NCBI GenBank assembly: GCA_025361705.1
Contig: JANYJW010000049.1
Coordinates: forward strand, 1-64,000
Direction of reading: 5' to 3'
Origin: Gemmatimonas sp.
Lineage (GTDB): Bacteria > Gemmatimonadota > Gemmatimonadetes > Gemmatimonadales > Gemmatimonadaceae
Length of the DNA stretch: 64,000 nt
The position numbers and the translations under genes are program-made. Of the stretch, positions 40,471 through 49,411 are shown in pieces (within the stretch, counting starts at the first letter, position 1; each line of letters begins with the position of its first letter). The notes under the pieces are model-generated. The model made no database searches. It had not been told where the DNA came from and saw nothing but the letters and a program-made list of their open reading frames with translations.

Positions 40471-40687
40471 ACGGAGTATCGGTGGCTATCGGCGTGCGCT
40501 CGCGTGTCGTCGCCAATTTCGCCGCCCCCGCCCCGGTGCGCCAGCACACCGGGGTCGAAGCGCGTTGCCCTAGCATCAGGCGATGTGGAGGGCGACGTTT
40601 CAGTATCTGGTGTTCCGGTGAACATCGGATCCGCGCACCGGCAGCTCGTGGCCGGTGCCCACCAACCAGCTTCCGGAGCATCCGCGC

Positions 40688-41713
40688 GTGAAAGCGCTCG
40701 TCAAGGAATCCCCCGCTGCGGGATTCGTACTAAGAGACGTCCCGGTTCCGACCATCCGCGACGATGAAGTGCTGATCAAGGTCTCCCGCACCGGCGTGTG
40801 CGGCACTGACGTGCATATCCACGACTGGGATGACTGGGCGAAGGGGCGCTGCAAGCCGCCGTTCACCGTCGGGCACGAGTTTGCCGGCACGGTGGTGGAG
40901 GTGGGCAAGCTGGTCACCGACGTGCACGAGGGCCAGCGCGTGACGGCGGAGGGCCACATCGTCTGCGGCCGCTGCCATCTGTGCCGCACGGGCAACTCGC
41001 ATGTCTGCCCAAACACGCGCATCATCGGCGTCGACCGCGACGGCTGCTTTGCCGAGTACATCGCGATGCCGGCCGGCAACGTCTGGCATCTCGATGACAA
41101 CATCGCGTTCGAGATCGGCGGCATTCACGATCCGATGGGGAACGCGTTTCACACGGCGCTCACGGCCGACATTCCGGGCAACACGGTGCTCATCACCGGT
41201 TGCGGGCCGATTGGCATCTTTGCGGCGGGCATCTGCGTGGCGGCGGGCGCAAGCTGCGTCATTGCCAGCGATGTGAACCCGCGCCGCCTGGCGCTGGCGC
41301 GCACGATGGGCGCGCACTTCGCGGTGCATCCCGACCAGGTGGCAGAGACGGTCAAGAAGGCCACCGACGGCCTTGGGGTGGACGTGGTGCTCGAGATGGC
41401 GGGCGTGCCGGCCGCGGTGCATCAGGCGTTCAAGGAAGTGCGCGTCGGCGGCCGGGTGCAGATGCTCGGCATTCCTGCGAAGCCGATGGAGATGAACCTC
41501 GCCACCGAGATCATCTTCAAGGGCGTGACGGTGTACGGCGTCGTGGGACGCCGGATGTACGACACGTGGATCCAGATGACGCAGTTCCTGCGCTCGGGCA
41601 AGTTCGACCCGACGCCGGTGATCACCCACCGGTTCCCGCTCGAGCAGCACGCCGAGGCCATTGCGGCGATCAAGAGCGGCGAGGCGGGCAAGGTGGTGTT
41701 CGAGATCGATTAG
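40688..41713 (+). CDS. tdh: L-threonine 3-dehydrogenase
   Basis: The product has 341 residues from GTG 40688, the same length as E. coli Tdh, and it opens (M)KALVKES as that protein opens MKALSK. It is a zinc-dependent medium-chain dehydrogenase: catalytic zinc ligands in VCGTDVHIHDWDDW and GHEFAGTVVEVG, the structural zinc Cys4 CGRCHLCRTGNSHVC, and NAD-binding ITGCGPIGIFAAGI. It oxidises threonine to 2-amino-3-ketobutyrate, passed to Kbl encoded next. An upstream GTG (40655) would add 11 residues with no counterpart. Confidence 0.95.
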   Translation: MKALVKESPAAGFVLRDVPVPTIRDDEVLIKVSRTGVCGTDVHIHDWDDWAKGRCKPPFTVGHEFAGTVVEVGKLVTDVHEGQRVTAEGHIVCGRCHLCRTGNSHVCPNTRIIGVDRDGCFAEYIAMPAGNVWHLDDNIAFEIGGIHDPMGNAFHTALTADIPGNTVLITGCGPIGIFAAGICVAAGASCVIASDVNPRRLALARTMGAHFAVHPDQVAETVKKATDGLGVDVVLEMAGVPAAVHQAFKEVRVGGRVQMLGIPAKPMEMNLATEIIFKGVTVYGVVGRRMYDTWIQMTQFLRSGKFDPTPVITHRFPLEQHAEAIAAIKSGEAGKVVFEID

Positions 41714-41782
41714 CGTCCGACAGCCTACGACAGACCACACGCCAACCAACTGCCTACGCCGCCGATACCGGCTGACCATACC

Positions 41783-42991
41783 ATGTCCTTGAACACCGCA
41801 TTTACCGCCTCGCTCGAAGGCTCCGTCGCGCAATTGAAAGCCGACGGCGTGTACAAGCGCCTCAACTACCTCGCATCGCCGCAGGCGGCGCGCGTCCAGA
41901 TGGAAGGGCGCGGCGAGGTGCTCATCCTTTCCTCCAACAACTATCTGGGGCTCTGCAACGAGCCGTCGGTGGTGCAGGCGGGCGTCGACGGCCTGCGCTC
42001 CTCCGGGGCAGGCACGGGCAGCGTGCGCTTCATCTGCGGCACGTTTGCCGTGCACCGCGAGCTCGAGGCGGCCCTGGCCCGCTTTGTCGGCACGCCGGCG
42101 GCGCTGTCGTTCGTCAGCTGCTGGAACGCCAACGAGGGGCTCACCGCGACGATCGCCGAGGAGGGTGACTTCGTGGTGAGCGACGCGCTGAACCACGCGT
42201 CGATCATTGACTCGGTGCGCCTGGCCAAGGCGATCACCAAGTGCACGACGGCCGTGTACAAGCACGGCGACCTGGACGACCTGCGTGAGAAGCTGGTGGC
42301 CAACAAGGCGGCGCGCCGGCGAATCATCTGGACTGACGGTGTGTTCTCGATGGAAGGAAGCATCGCGAAGCTGCCCGAGATCCTGCAGATCGCGCGTGAC
42401 CACGACGCCATTGTGGTGGTGGACGACTCGCACTCCACGGGGGTGCTGGGCGCCACGGGGCGTGGCACCGCCGAGCATTTTGGGGTGGTGGGCGAGGTGG
42501 ACGTGATCACCTCGACGCTCGGCAAGGCACTGGGTGGGGCGGCGGGCGGCTTCGTGGCGGCCAACGCGGCGCTGTGCGACATGCTGACGCAGCGGTCGCG
42601 GCCGCAGCTGTTCTCCAACGCGTTGCCGCCGACGGTGGCCTCCAGCGCACTGGCATCGGTGCAGTATGTCGAGGCGCATCCGGAGCGCGTGCAGAAGTTG
42701 CGCGACAACACGAAGTACTTCCGCCAGGCGATCGTGGAGGCGGGCTTCACCCCGCTGCCGGGCGAGACGCCGATTGTGCCGATCATCATCGGCGAGACGG
42801 CGCACGCCATCCGGATGAGCGAGATGCTGCTCGACGAGGGGATCTTTGTCACCGGGTTCGGCTTTCCGGTGGTGCCGCAGGGGACGGCGCGCCTCCGGTG
42901 CCAAATTTCGGCGGCGCACTCGACGGACGACCTGGATTACGCGGTGCGCGCCATCGCGAATGTGGCGCGACGGGTGGGGCTCGCGAAGTAG
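41783..42991 (+). CDS. kbl: Glycine C-acetyltransferase (2-amino-3-ketobutyrate CoA ligase)
   Basis: The product has 402 residues, against 398 in E. coli. It is an alpha-oxoamine synthase-family PLP enzyme with SSNNYLGLCNEP, GSVRFICGT, SDALNHASIID, VVVDDSHSTGVLG and the PLP-lysine motif STLGKALGGAAGG. It splits 2-amino-3-ketobutyrate with CoA into glycine and acetyl-CoA. It lies 69 bp after tdh, and the pair forms the threonine-to-glycine pathway. Confidence 0.95.
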   Translation: MSLNTAFTASLEGSVAQLKADGVYKRLNYLASPQAARVQMEGRGEVLILSSNNYLGLCNEPSVVQAGVDGLRSSGAGTGSVRFICGTFAVHRELEAALARFVGTPAALSFVSCWNANEGLTATIAEEGDFVVSDALNHASIIDSVRLAKAITKCTTAVYKHGDLDDLREKLVANKAARRRIIWTDGVFSMEGSIAKLPEILQIARDHDAIVVVDDSHSTGVLGATGRGTAEHFGVVGEVDVITSTLGKALGGAAGGFVAANAALCDMLTQRSRPQLFSNALPPTVASSALASVQYVEAHPERVQKLRDNTKYFRQAIVEAGFTPLPGETPIVPIIIGETAHAIRMSEMLLDEGIFVTGFGFPVVPQGTARLRCQISAAHSTDDLDYAVRAIANVARRVGLAK

Positions 42992-43128
42992 CGCGGCCGT
43001 TTCCGTGACCCGGGAACGGGACGCATCGTCTTTATCCGGTACCACTGGCTGCACCTGTCACCGCGCGACACCCAGCGTCGCGCGGCATCACGGGTGGGCC
43101 GGCGATCCTCCTTTTCGAGGGGTCTAGC

Positions 43129-43791
43129 ATGCGTACGTTCTCACGCCTTGGCCGCGCGCTCTCCCTGGCGGCGCTTCTTCCGGCTGCCGCCGCTGCGCAG
43201 CAGGCAACCGCGGCAACCGACAACTCCTGGTACTGGGGGGTTGGGGGCGGCCGCATCAGCTTCCCGACGACCATCCATCGCGTCGACGCGCCGATGATTT
43301 CGGCCGACTGGCTTATCACGCGCCAGCGGTGGGCCCTGCAGGTCTACGGGTCGCAGGCCTACTTCAACGATACGTCGACCGCACCGGACCCGAATGTCTC
43401 GGGCGTGCGCAAGGTGGCGATGACCGACCTGCGGCGCTTCGGGTTCCAGGGCATCGTCTTCCTGCCCAACTGGAGCTGGTTCCGGCCGTATGCCGGCGCG
43501 GGCTACTCATTCAACTTCATCAGCAAGGCGCGTCCCGTGGGCGTGGCGGCCATTCCGACGCCGCTCGACTCTGCGGCGATGGCGCGCACCAATGATGCGC
43601 GGGCCCGGACCAAGGCGACGGTCACGGGGGGCTTCATGGTGACGTGGCGCGACTTTGCTCCGTACGCGCAGTACACGATCATGCCCACCAGGGGATCGGG
43701 CACCTGGCTGATCAATGGCGACGGCTTCACGTCGTTCTGGGAGCTGGGACTGCGGTACCGGTTTGGCAGCTCGATTGAGAAGCTGAGATAG
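43129..43791 (+). CDS. Outer-membrane beta-barrel protein
   Basis: The product has 220 residues. A signal peptide (LGRALSLAALLPAAAAAQQ) leads to a strand-rich protein with alternating hydrophobic residues (WALQVYGSQAYF; GFQGIVFLPNWSWFRPYAGAGYSFNFIS; WRDFAPYAQYTIMP) and a terminal barrel strand (SFWELGLRYRFG) followed by a short tail. The size suits an eight-stranded barrel of the OmpW/OmpA-like kind. Ligand and role are unknown. GAGGGG before ATG 43129 serves as ribosome site. Its leader (43003-43052) resembles that of the lipoprotein gene at 22215. Confidence 0.75.
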   Translation: MRTFSRLGRALSLAALLPAAAAAQQATAATDNSWYWGVGGGRISFPTTIHRVDAPMISADWLITRQRWALQVYGSQAYFNDTSTAPDPNVSGVRKVAMTDLRRFGFQGIVFLPNWSWFRPYAGAGYSFNFISKARPVGVAAIPTPLDSAAMARTNDARARTKATVTGGFMVTWRDFAPYAQYTIMPTRGSGTWLINGDGFTSFWELGLRYRFGSSIEKLR

Positions 43792-43811
43792 AGACGGTCG
43801 ACACGATGGTG

Positions 43812-43846
43812 ACGAGGGCGGGTCCAACACGGACCCGCCCTCGTTT
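43812..43846 (+). terminator. Rho-independent terminator of the barrel gene
   Basis: ACGAGGGCGGGTCC (43812-43825) pairs perfectly with GGACCCGCCCTCGT (43831-43844), followed by TT. It lies 20 bases after the stop. Confidence 0.85.
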
Positions 43847-43878
43847 GCGCACGCGCGGCGATGCGGAGTACACAACGA

Positions 43879-43913
43879 CAGACGCCGCGTCCCCCATGGA
43901 GACGCGGCGTCTG
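43879..43913 (-). terminator. Hairpin terminator of the NYN-LOTUS gene
   Basis: CAGACGCCGCGTC (43879-43891) and GACGCGGCGTCTG (43901-43913) are perfect 13-bp arms around nine bases, 32 bp beyond the minus-strand stop at 43946. The T-run is weak. CACAACGACAGA (43871-43882) overlaps its outer edge. Confidence 0.65.
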
Positions 43914-43945
43914 CGGCACTGGTGCTGCGTGTGCGCGATATCGCT

Positions 43946-45772
43946 CTAGGCCGCAGGCCCCTTCTTGGCGGCCGGCTTGCGACCGGGCTTGGCCTTGGCA
44001 GCCGCAGCAGCCTTGGGGGCTGCAGCGGGTTTCGGCGCGGCAGCGGCCTTGGGTGCAGCCGCCGTCTTCGCTGCGGGCTTGCGGCCTCGGCCGCCCTTGG
44101 CAGGCACGGCAGCAACGTCAGTCGCTGCGGGTGACACCGGAGCGGCAGCAACGGGGGCCTGCGTCGGCGTCTCATCGACCACACCGAGCAGGAGCAGTGA
44201 CGGCGGTACCTTGGCCGTGCGCCCACCCTTGGCGGGCAACCCACGCGACGCACCCACGCCACGCGGCGCAGGAGCAGTCGCGGGTGCGGGCGGCGCGTCG
44301 GCCTTGGCCTGCGCCTCGGCGGCGCTGAGCTGGTCGGCGACACTCACCGTGCCTTCCACACGCGACACCTCGAACGAATCACCGCGGCGGCGTACATCCA
44401 CCGCACCGGCATCGTGCGTGTCACGCAGGATGCGCGTGAAGTTGCGCTCGCTCAGCGACTCGCTGTCGCGGCCCAGCAGTTCACGCGCCTTGACGCGCAC
44501 CGCCTCGGCCAACGCTGACGCATCGCCCGTGGCGAGCGCTTCGACGGCGCGACGCACGAGCGAGAACGCCTCGTCGCGCGTGAGGCGCACGCCCGCCAGG
44601 CCGATGGTGGCGTCGACGGCCGGCGCTGCGGGGCGACGCTCGTGACGCGGGTGGTGTGGCGCGGCAGCGTGCGGCGTACCCGACGGTACGGCCGGCCTGG
44701 CCGACGCAGCCGGCGCGGCAGCGGTCGGTGCGACCACCGGCGCCGACGTGGCGACCGGTGCCCCTGCGGCGCCCGGCACCTCGACACTGCCCTCGACACG
44801 AGGCTCACCGCCGCGCTCACGATCACGGCCACGGCCGCGACCGCCACGACGGCCACGACGGCCACGCGCTTCGTCGTCTTCACGCGCGGGCGCCGCCACG
44901 GCGGCGGGCGCATCGGCAGCCTTGGGCGCATCCTTGCGCGGCGCATTCGGCAGCGCCACTTCGAGCTGGCCGTTCTCGAGCTTGGTGACGTGCACCAGCC
45001 CCTTGTGCGACGCCTCCTGGCAGAAGCGCGAGAACTTGGACATGCCGAGGTTCTTTTCGTCGAACGTCGGGTCGACTTCCTGCATCACCTGCTTGAGGCG
45101 GTCGGAGCGCATCACGTCGCCGTTCTTGGACATGCGCGTGATTGCCTCGGTGACCAGCTCCCACGGATCCCACTTCTGCGCGGTGGCCTCGTCGCCGGAC
45201 TTCACCAGGCCGGCCAGCGCATTGTAGCTGTAGTACTCGTCGCAGTTCTGCACGAGCAGGTCGCTGGACGACTCGCGGATGCCGACGCCGATGACGTACT
45301 TGCCGTACTCCTTGAGCTTGAGCACGAGCGACGAGAAGTCGGAATCGCCCGACAGCAGGATGTACGTGCCGATTTCGGGGCGCGTGAAGATGAGTTCCAT
45401 GGCATCCACGGCGAGGCGGATGTCGGTGGCGTTCTTCTTGGACGAGCCGTAGGCGGGGGCGAAGATCAGGTCGATGGACGACTCCGACAGCGGCACGATG
45501 TACTGCGGGTACCGGCGCCAGTCGGCGTAGGCGCGCTGCACGGCGACCTTGCCGCTGATGATCTCGGAGGAGAGGAGGTTGCGCAGTTCGGTCTGGAGGT
45601 CCGACCGGATGCCCATCGTGACGTTGTCGAAATCGATGAGCAGGGCCGCATTGGGCGCGGCGTGCGGGGAGCCGAGGAGACCGGCGGCGGCGTGCGCCGC
45701 AGCCTGCGGTCCGCGATGCAGCGGAGCGACGGGGACGCGGAGCGGGGTGCTCCGCAGGTGACGATTGTTCAT
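43946..45772 (-). CDS. NYN-domain nuclease-like protein with two LOTUS modules and H1-like tail
   Basis: The product has 608 residues from ATG 45772. A NYN/PIN-like domain (44-180) has its acidic residues intact: LLIDFDN (D47, D49), ATDIRLAVD (D117) and LSGDSDFSS (D143, D145). An OST-HTH/LOTUS module follows (about 208-273), then an Arg/Gly-rich stretch (about 302-322), a second LOTUS-like module (about 407-480) and a Lys/Ala/Pro tail with AT-hook-like GRGRKPAAK and PGRKPAAKK. This suggests an RNA-binding ribonuclease (LabA/DUF88 group) that can also bind nucleic acid non-specifically. The frame is open 59 codons further upstream; that part reads as leader. A GAGAAGG lies one base before the ATG, too close to be ideal. 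Confidence 0.8.
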   Translation of the reverse strand: MNNRHLRSTPLRVPVAPLHRGPQAAAHAAAGLLGSPHAAPNAALLIDFDNVTMGIRSDLQTELRNLLSSEIISGKVAVQRAYADWRRYPQYIVPLSESSIDLIFAPAYGSSKKNATDIRLAVDAMELIFTRPEIGTYILLSGDSDFSSLVLKLKEYGKYVIGVGIRESSSDLLVQNCDEYYSYNALAGLVKSGDEATAQKWDPWELVTEAITRMSKNGDVMRSDRLKQVMQEVDPTFDEKNLGMSKFSRFCQEASHKGLVHVTKLENGQLEVALPNAPRKDAPKAADAPAAVAAPAREDDEARGRRGRRGGRGRGRDRERGGEPRVEGSVEVPGAAGAPVATSAPVVAPTAAAPAASARPAVPSGTPHAAAPHHPRHERRPAAPAVDATIGLAGVRLTRDEAFSLVRRAVEALATGDASALAEAVRVKARELLGRDSESLSERNFTRILRDTHDAGAVDVRRRGDSFEVSRVEGTVSVADQLSAAEAQAKADAPPAPATAPAPRGVGASRGLPAKGGRTAKVPPSLLLLGVVDETPTQAPVAAAPVSPAATDVAAVPAKGGRGRKPAAKTAAAPKAAAAPKPAAAPKAAAAAKAKPGRKPAAKKGPAA

Positions 45773-46178
45773 GCCTTCTCGCGTTGGCCGGGCGCAGTGG
45801 CCCGGGGGCGAACGCACCAGCACAGTCCCCGATGGGACTGATGGCGGCGGCTGCCCGTGGTTGGTTATCCACGGTGTCCTGACTGCCGCGCCTCGTGAGG
45901 CGGCTGGCCGGCAGGCACCGGTTGCGGAAGGGGCCGCGAGCACGCTCACTCACTCTGCCGGCGGTGCCGGAAGACGACAGTGGCGCGGACGCTTGGTAGC
46001 CCCGGAGGTCACGGGCGAAGCCGATGATCATGCGATCATCGGCAGCGTCCGGGACCTCTGAGTGCCAAATCTAATGCACGCGAGGGCCGGGCGGCACCCG
46101 TCGGCCAAAGCGCGTATATGGCCGCAACTCCGCGCCGGTAGCAAGTTTCGGGGGTCGTGTCTAAACGGAAACTCCACA
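45773..46178. promoter_or_regulatory. Divergent intergenic region with a perfect 10-bp inverted repeat
   Basis: These 406 bases separate the NYN-LOTUS gene from the two-component operon. GCCGATGATC (46020-46029) and GATCATCGGC (46034-46043) are perfect inverted arms with a 4-nt spacer, an operator-like or hairpin site. No other gene or repeat is evident. Promoters for both directions should lie here but were not pinned down. Confidence 0.5.
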
Positions 46179-47414
46179 GTGCACCTCCCCGTACCCACCA
46201 GCGTGCCACTCAGCTTCCGCGCGCGGCTCTTTCTGATGCTTGCCCTGTTTGCCCTCGTGCCGTCGGTGGTCCTGACGGTCGCATGGGGCGGGGCGACGAG
46301 CCGCGTGCTGCCACGCATGAGCGGAGCCGCCGCGTGGGACAGCGTGGCAGCGTCGGGGACACGTGCCGTGCGGACGGCGCAGCGTGCGCCGGGATCGGAG
46401 GAGGCGCGCGCCGCGCTGACGCGTCACGAGCAGGAGCTTGCCAGCTCCGTGACGCAGGCGAGGCGCTTTGAATACCTCGCACGCCAAACTGGACCGGCGC
46501 TTCTGGCGGTGGGTCTGGTATTGCTCGCGCTGCTCACGTACCTCGCGTCACGCATCGCCGGCCACCTGAGCCGCCAGCTCAGCCGGCCACTCAACGAACT
46601 GGTGGGATGGACCGAGCGGATCGCGCGGCGCGAGCCGGTACCGCCTGAAGGTGCGCGGCGGGGGGCGCCGGAATTTGCGGTGCTCCGCCACCGGATGCGC
46701 GAGATGGCCGCGGAGTTGGAAGCCGGCCGCGACAGCGCCATTGCCGCCGAGCGTCTCGAGGCGTTTCGCGAATCGGCGCGGCAGGTGGCGCACGAACTCA
46801 AGAACCCGCTGACGCCCATCCGGTTCGCCATTGCGCGGCTGCGGCGCGACGCCGCGCCCGAGCTGCAGGAGACGCTGGACGTGCTCTCGACCGAGAGCGA
46901 GCGCATCGAGGCCATGGCGCGGAGCTTCAGCCAGTTTGGCCGCCTGCCCGAGGGCCCGATGGCCGCGCTCGACCTCGGCGATCTCGCGCGCGACGCCGCG
47001 CGCACGAGCGTGCCGGAGGCCATGCAGCTGGAAGTCGAAACCGAGGCGCATCTGCCACTCGTACAGGGACAGCATGACGCGCTGCACCGCGCCTTTGCCA
47101 ACGTGCTGATCAACGCGGTGGAGTCGTGCGGCGGCGGCAACCGCCTGGAGGTGCGGGTGCACCGGCGCGCAGACGAGGTGGTGGTGGCGATCCGCGACCA
47201 CGGTTGCGGCATTGCCGCCGAGCGACTGCCGCGCATCTGGGACCCGTATGTGACGGACAAGACCGCAGGCACCGGCCTGGGGTTGGCAATCGTGAAGCAA
47301 ACGGTGACGGCGCACGGCGGCCACGTGGAAGCCGAGAGCACACCCGGAGCAGGCACCGAAATCCGCATGGTCTTTCCGGCCATGCACGAACACCGCGAGG
47401 AGCGCCATCAATGA
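46179..47414 (+). CDS. NtrY-like sensor histidine kinase
   Basis: The product has 411 residues from GTG 46179 (GTG 46203 is also possible). A membrane helix (about 13-33), a short periplasmic part and a second helix (about 107-128) are followed by HAMP-like sequence (SRQLSRPLNELVGWTERIARRE). The kinase core has H-box RQVAHELKNPLTPIRFAI and HATPase motifs NVLINAVESC, IRDHGCGI and GTGLGLAIVKQTVTAHGG. The F/S-S-Q-F-G-R-L-P motif after the dimerisation helices is typical of NtrY. It is first in an operon ending with an NtrC-like regulator, its likely partner. The stop overlaps the next ATG. Confidence 0.85.
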   Translation: MHLPVPTSVPLSFRARLFLMLALFALVPSVVLTVAWGGATSRVLPRMSGAAAWDSVAASGTRAVRTAQRAPGSEEARAALTRHEQELASSVTQARRFEYLARQTGPALLAVGLVLLALLTYLASRIAGHLSRQLSRPLNELVGWTERIARREPVPPEGARRGAPEFAVLRHRMREMAAELEAGRDSAIAAERLEAFRESARQVAHELKNPLTPIRFAIARLRRDAAPELQETLDVLSTESERIEAMARSFSQFGRLPEGPMAALDLGDLARDAARTSVPEAMQLEVETEAHLPLVQGQHDALHRAFANVLINAVESCGGGNRLEVRVHRRADEVVVAIRDHGCGIAAERLPRIWDPYVTDKTAGTGLGLAIVKQTVTAHGGHVEAESTPGAGTEIRMVFPAMHEHREERHQ

Positions 47415-47692
47415 ACGGTCCCGACGTGCTGGTCCCGATTGCCTTCTTCGCGATGGTCGTCGCCATCGTCCTCGGCGTGCCGATGGTGCGCGCCAAGATC
47501 CGCCGCGACGAGCGCGGCGCGCTGCCCGGTGCCGACGCACAGTCGGTCGAGCGGCTGGCGCGCATCGAAGCAGCAGTGGAGTCGATCGCCATCGAGGTGG
47601 AGCGCATTTCCGAGGCGCAGCGGTTCACGACGAAGTTGCTGGCGGAGCGGCCCGCGGCGACGATGCCGCGCGCGCCCGAGTCGGCATCATGA
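47411..47692 (+). CDS. Small membrane protein, first of a tandem pair
   Basis: The product has 93 residues. One N-terminal membrane helix (about 7-27, VLVPIAFFAMVVAIVLGVPMV), a basic stop-transfer (RAKIRRDERG) and a cytoplasmic amphipathic helix (RLARIEAAVESIAIEVERISEAQRFTTKLLAE) make up the protein. The helix is nearly repeated in the next gene. It overlaps both neighbours by ATGA junctions. The helix could form a coiled coil with its paralogue or dock on the kinase. Function is unknown. Confidence 0.8.
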   Translation: MNGPDVLVPIAFFAMVVAIVLGVPMVRAKIRRDERGALPGADAQSVERLARIEAAVESIAIEVERISEAQRFTTKLLAERPAATMPRAPESAS

Positions 47693-48030
47693 TGTCGGCG
47701 GCGATGATGCTCGCCGAACTGGCACCGATGGCCGGGGCCACGGGGTCGGTAGTGCATGCGGCCGTTGGCGGCGACGTGGCGATCGTGGCGATCGTCTTCG
47801 GCACGCTCAGCAGCATCTTCTATCCGCTGGTGCGCGCGTGGGCCCGTCGACTGGAGAACCGCGGCGCGCCCGCATTTCCGATCGGCGACGTCACGGAACG
47901 CCTGGACCGCATCGAGCGGGCCGTGGAGTCGATCGCGCTCGAGGTGGAGCGCGTGTCCGAGGGCCAGCGATTCGTCACCAAGCTGCTGGCGGAAAAGGCG
48001 CCGTCGCAGATTCCCCCCGCGCACCCGTGA
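47689..48030 (+). CDS. Small membrane protein, second of a tandem pair
   Basis: The product has 113 residues. One membrane segment (about 28-48, VAIVAIVFGTLSSIFYPLVRAW) is followed by the helix RLDRIERAVESIALEVERVSEGQRFVTKLLAEK, which matches the preceding protein at most positions; the first 25 residues are unrelated. It arose by duplication. It is coupled to the upstream gene by ATGA, and the regulator starts eight bases after its stop. Function is unknown, but placement between kinase and regulator suggests a part in that signalling. Confidence 0.8.
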   Translation: MMSAAMMLAELAPMAGATGSVVHAAVGGDVAIVAIVFGTLSSIFYPLVRAWARRLENRGAPAFPIGDVTERLDRIERAVESIALEVERVSEGQRFVTKLLAEKAPSQIPPAHP

Positions 48031-48037
48031 GCGCCTG

Positions 48038-49411
48038 ATGCCGTCCGTCCTGATCATCGACGACGAACCCAACATCCGCCGGATGGTGGGGGCGCTGCTC
48101 GAGGCCGAGGGCTTCGAGGTGCGCGACGCAAGCGACGGACAGTCGGGGGTTGCGCGGGCGCTCGAGTGGGAGCCCGACCTCGTGCTGCTCGACCTGATGA
48201 TGCCGGGCGTGCTGGACGGGATGGCAACACTGGAGCAGCTGCGCGAGCGGTTTCCCGAGCTGCCCGTGGTGATGATGAGCGGGCGCGCGGGACTGGCCGA
48301 CGCCGTGAAGGCGACGCGGCTGGGGGCGGTGAACTTTCTCGAGAAGCCCCTGACGCCCGAGGGCGTGCTGCTGGCGCTCGCCGGCGCGCTCGAGCTGCGC
48401 ATGGCGCGCCGCGAGCGCACCGCACTGCGCGCCGACCTCGGGCTGCATGGCCAGCTGGTGGGCGACAGTCCGGCATTGCGCGTCGTGCGCGAGCTCATTG
48501 CGCGCGTGGCGCCCACCGACGCGCGGGTGCTCATCACGGGGGAGTCCGGGACCGGCAAGGAACTGGTGGCCGCTGCGATCCACGCCGAGAGTGCGCGACG
48601 TGAAAAACCGTTTGTGCGCGTCAACTGCGCGGCGATTCCGCGTGACCTCGTGGAGAGCGAGATGTTCGGCCACGAACGCGGCGCGTTCACGGGCGCCACC
48701 GAGCGCCGCCTGGGCCGCTTTGAGCTGGCGCACACGGGCACGCTGCTGCTCGACGAAGTGGGCGACCTGGGGCCCGAAGCGCAGTCGAAGCTGCTGCGCG
48801 CAATCGAGGCGCGCGAAATCGAGCGCGTCGGCGGCGGGCGGTCGATCAAGGTGGACGTGCGCATTCTCGCCGCGACCAACCGCGACCTCGAACGCGCGGT
48901 GCGCGAAGGGAACTTCCGTGAGGACCTGTATTTCCGGCTGAACGTGATTCCCCTGCCGGTGCCTCCCTTGCGTGAACACCCCGACGACGTGCCGGCGCTG
49001 GTGCGGCACTTCGCGGCGCTGCAGCGTCGTCGGTCGGCGCAGGCGATGCCGTTGTGGACGCCCGAAGGGGTGGATGCGCTGGCGCGCTATCGCTGGCCCG
49101 GCAACGTGCGCGAGCTCGCCAACATCGTCGAGCGCCTGGCGATCCTGTACGCCGGACGGTCCATCGGGGCCGAGGCCGTGCAGAGCGTGCTGCCGCTGGA
49201 ACCGCTCTCCGCGCCGTCGCTCCCCGACCTCGTGCAGCCCGAGTTGACGCTCAGCGACGCGCTGGACGAGTACGAGAAGCTGCTGATCACGCGCGCGCTC
49301 TCGGCCGCCAACGGCGTGGTGGCTGACGCGGCGCGGCGCCTGCGCACGGACCGTCCCAACCTGTACCGTCGCATGCGCCGGCTCGGGTTGCAGCCCGACG
49401 CCGGCGAGTGA
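48038..49411 (+). CDS. NtrC-family sigma-54-dependent response regulator
   Basis: The product has 457 residues. The receiver (VLIIDDEPNIRR; Asp in LVLLDLMMPG; NFLEKPL) is followed by an AAA+ domain with Walker A GESGTGKE (about 168-175), the sigma-54 contact GAFTGA intact, Walker B LLLDEVGDL, and arginine fingers in YRWPGNVRELANIVERL. A FIS-type HTH (VVADAARRLRTDRPNLYRRMRRLG) ends the protein. It activates sigma-54 promoters when phosphorylated, presumably by the NtrY-like kinase. ATG 48038 follows the second small membrane gene by seven bases. Confidence 0.93.
   Translation: MPSVLIIDDEPNIRRMVGALLEAEGFEVRDASDGQSGVARALEWEPDLVLLDLMMPGVLDGMATLEQLRERFPELPVVMMSGRAGLADAVKATRLGAVNFLEKPLTPEGVLLALAGALELRMARRERTALRADLGLHGQLVGDSPALRVVRELIARVAPTDARVLITGESGTGKELVAAAIHAESARREKPFVRVNCAAIPRDLVESEMFGHERGAFTGATERRLGRFELAHTGTLLLDEVGDLGPEAQSKLLRAIEAREIERVGGGRSIKVDVRILAATNRDLERAVREGNFREDLYFRLNVIPLPVPPLREHPDDVPALVRHFAALQRRRSAQAMPLWTPEGVDALARYRWPGNVRELANIVERLAILYAGRSIGAEAVQSVLPLEPLSAPSLPDLVQPELTLSDALDEYEKLLITRALSAANGVVADAARRLRTDRPNLYRRMRRLGLQPDAGE

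Noticed and set aside
40730-43054. Minus-strand open frame opposite tdh and kbl
   Set aside because: It covers both well-identified metabolic genes in antisense and its translation is Arg/His-rich low complexity.
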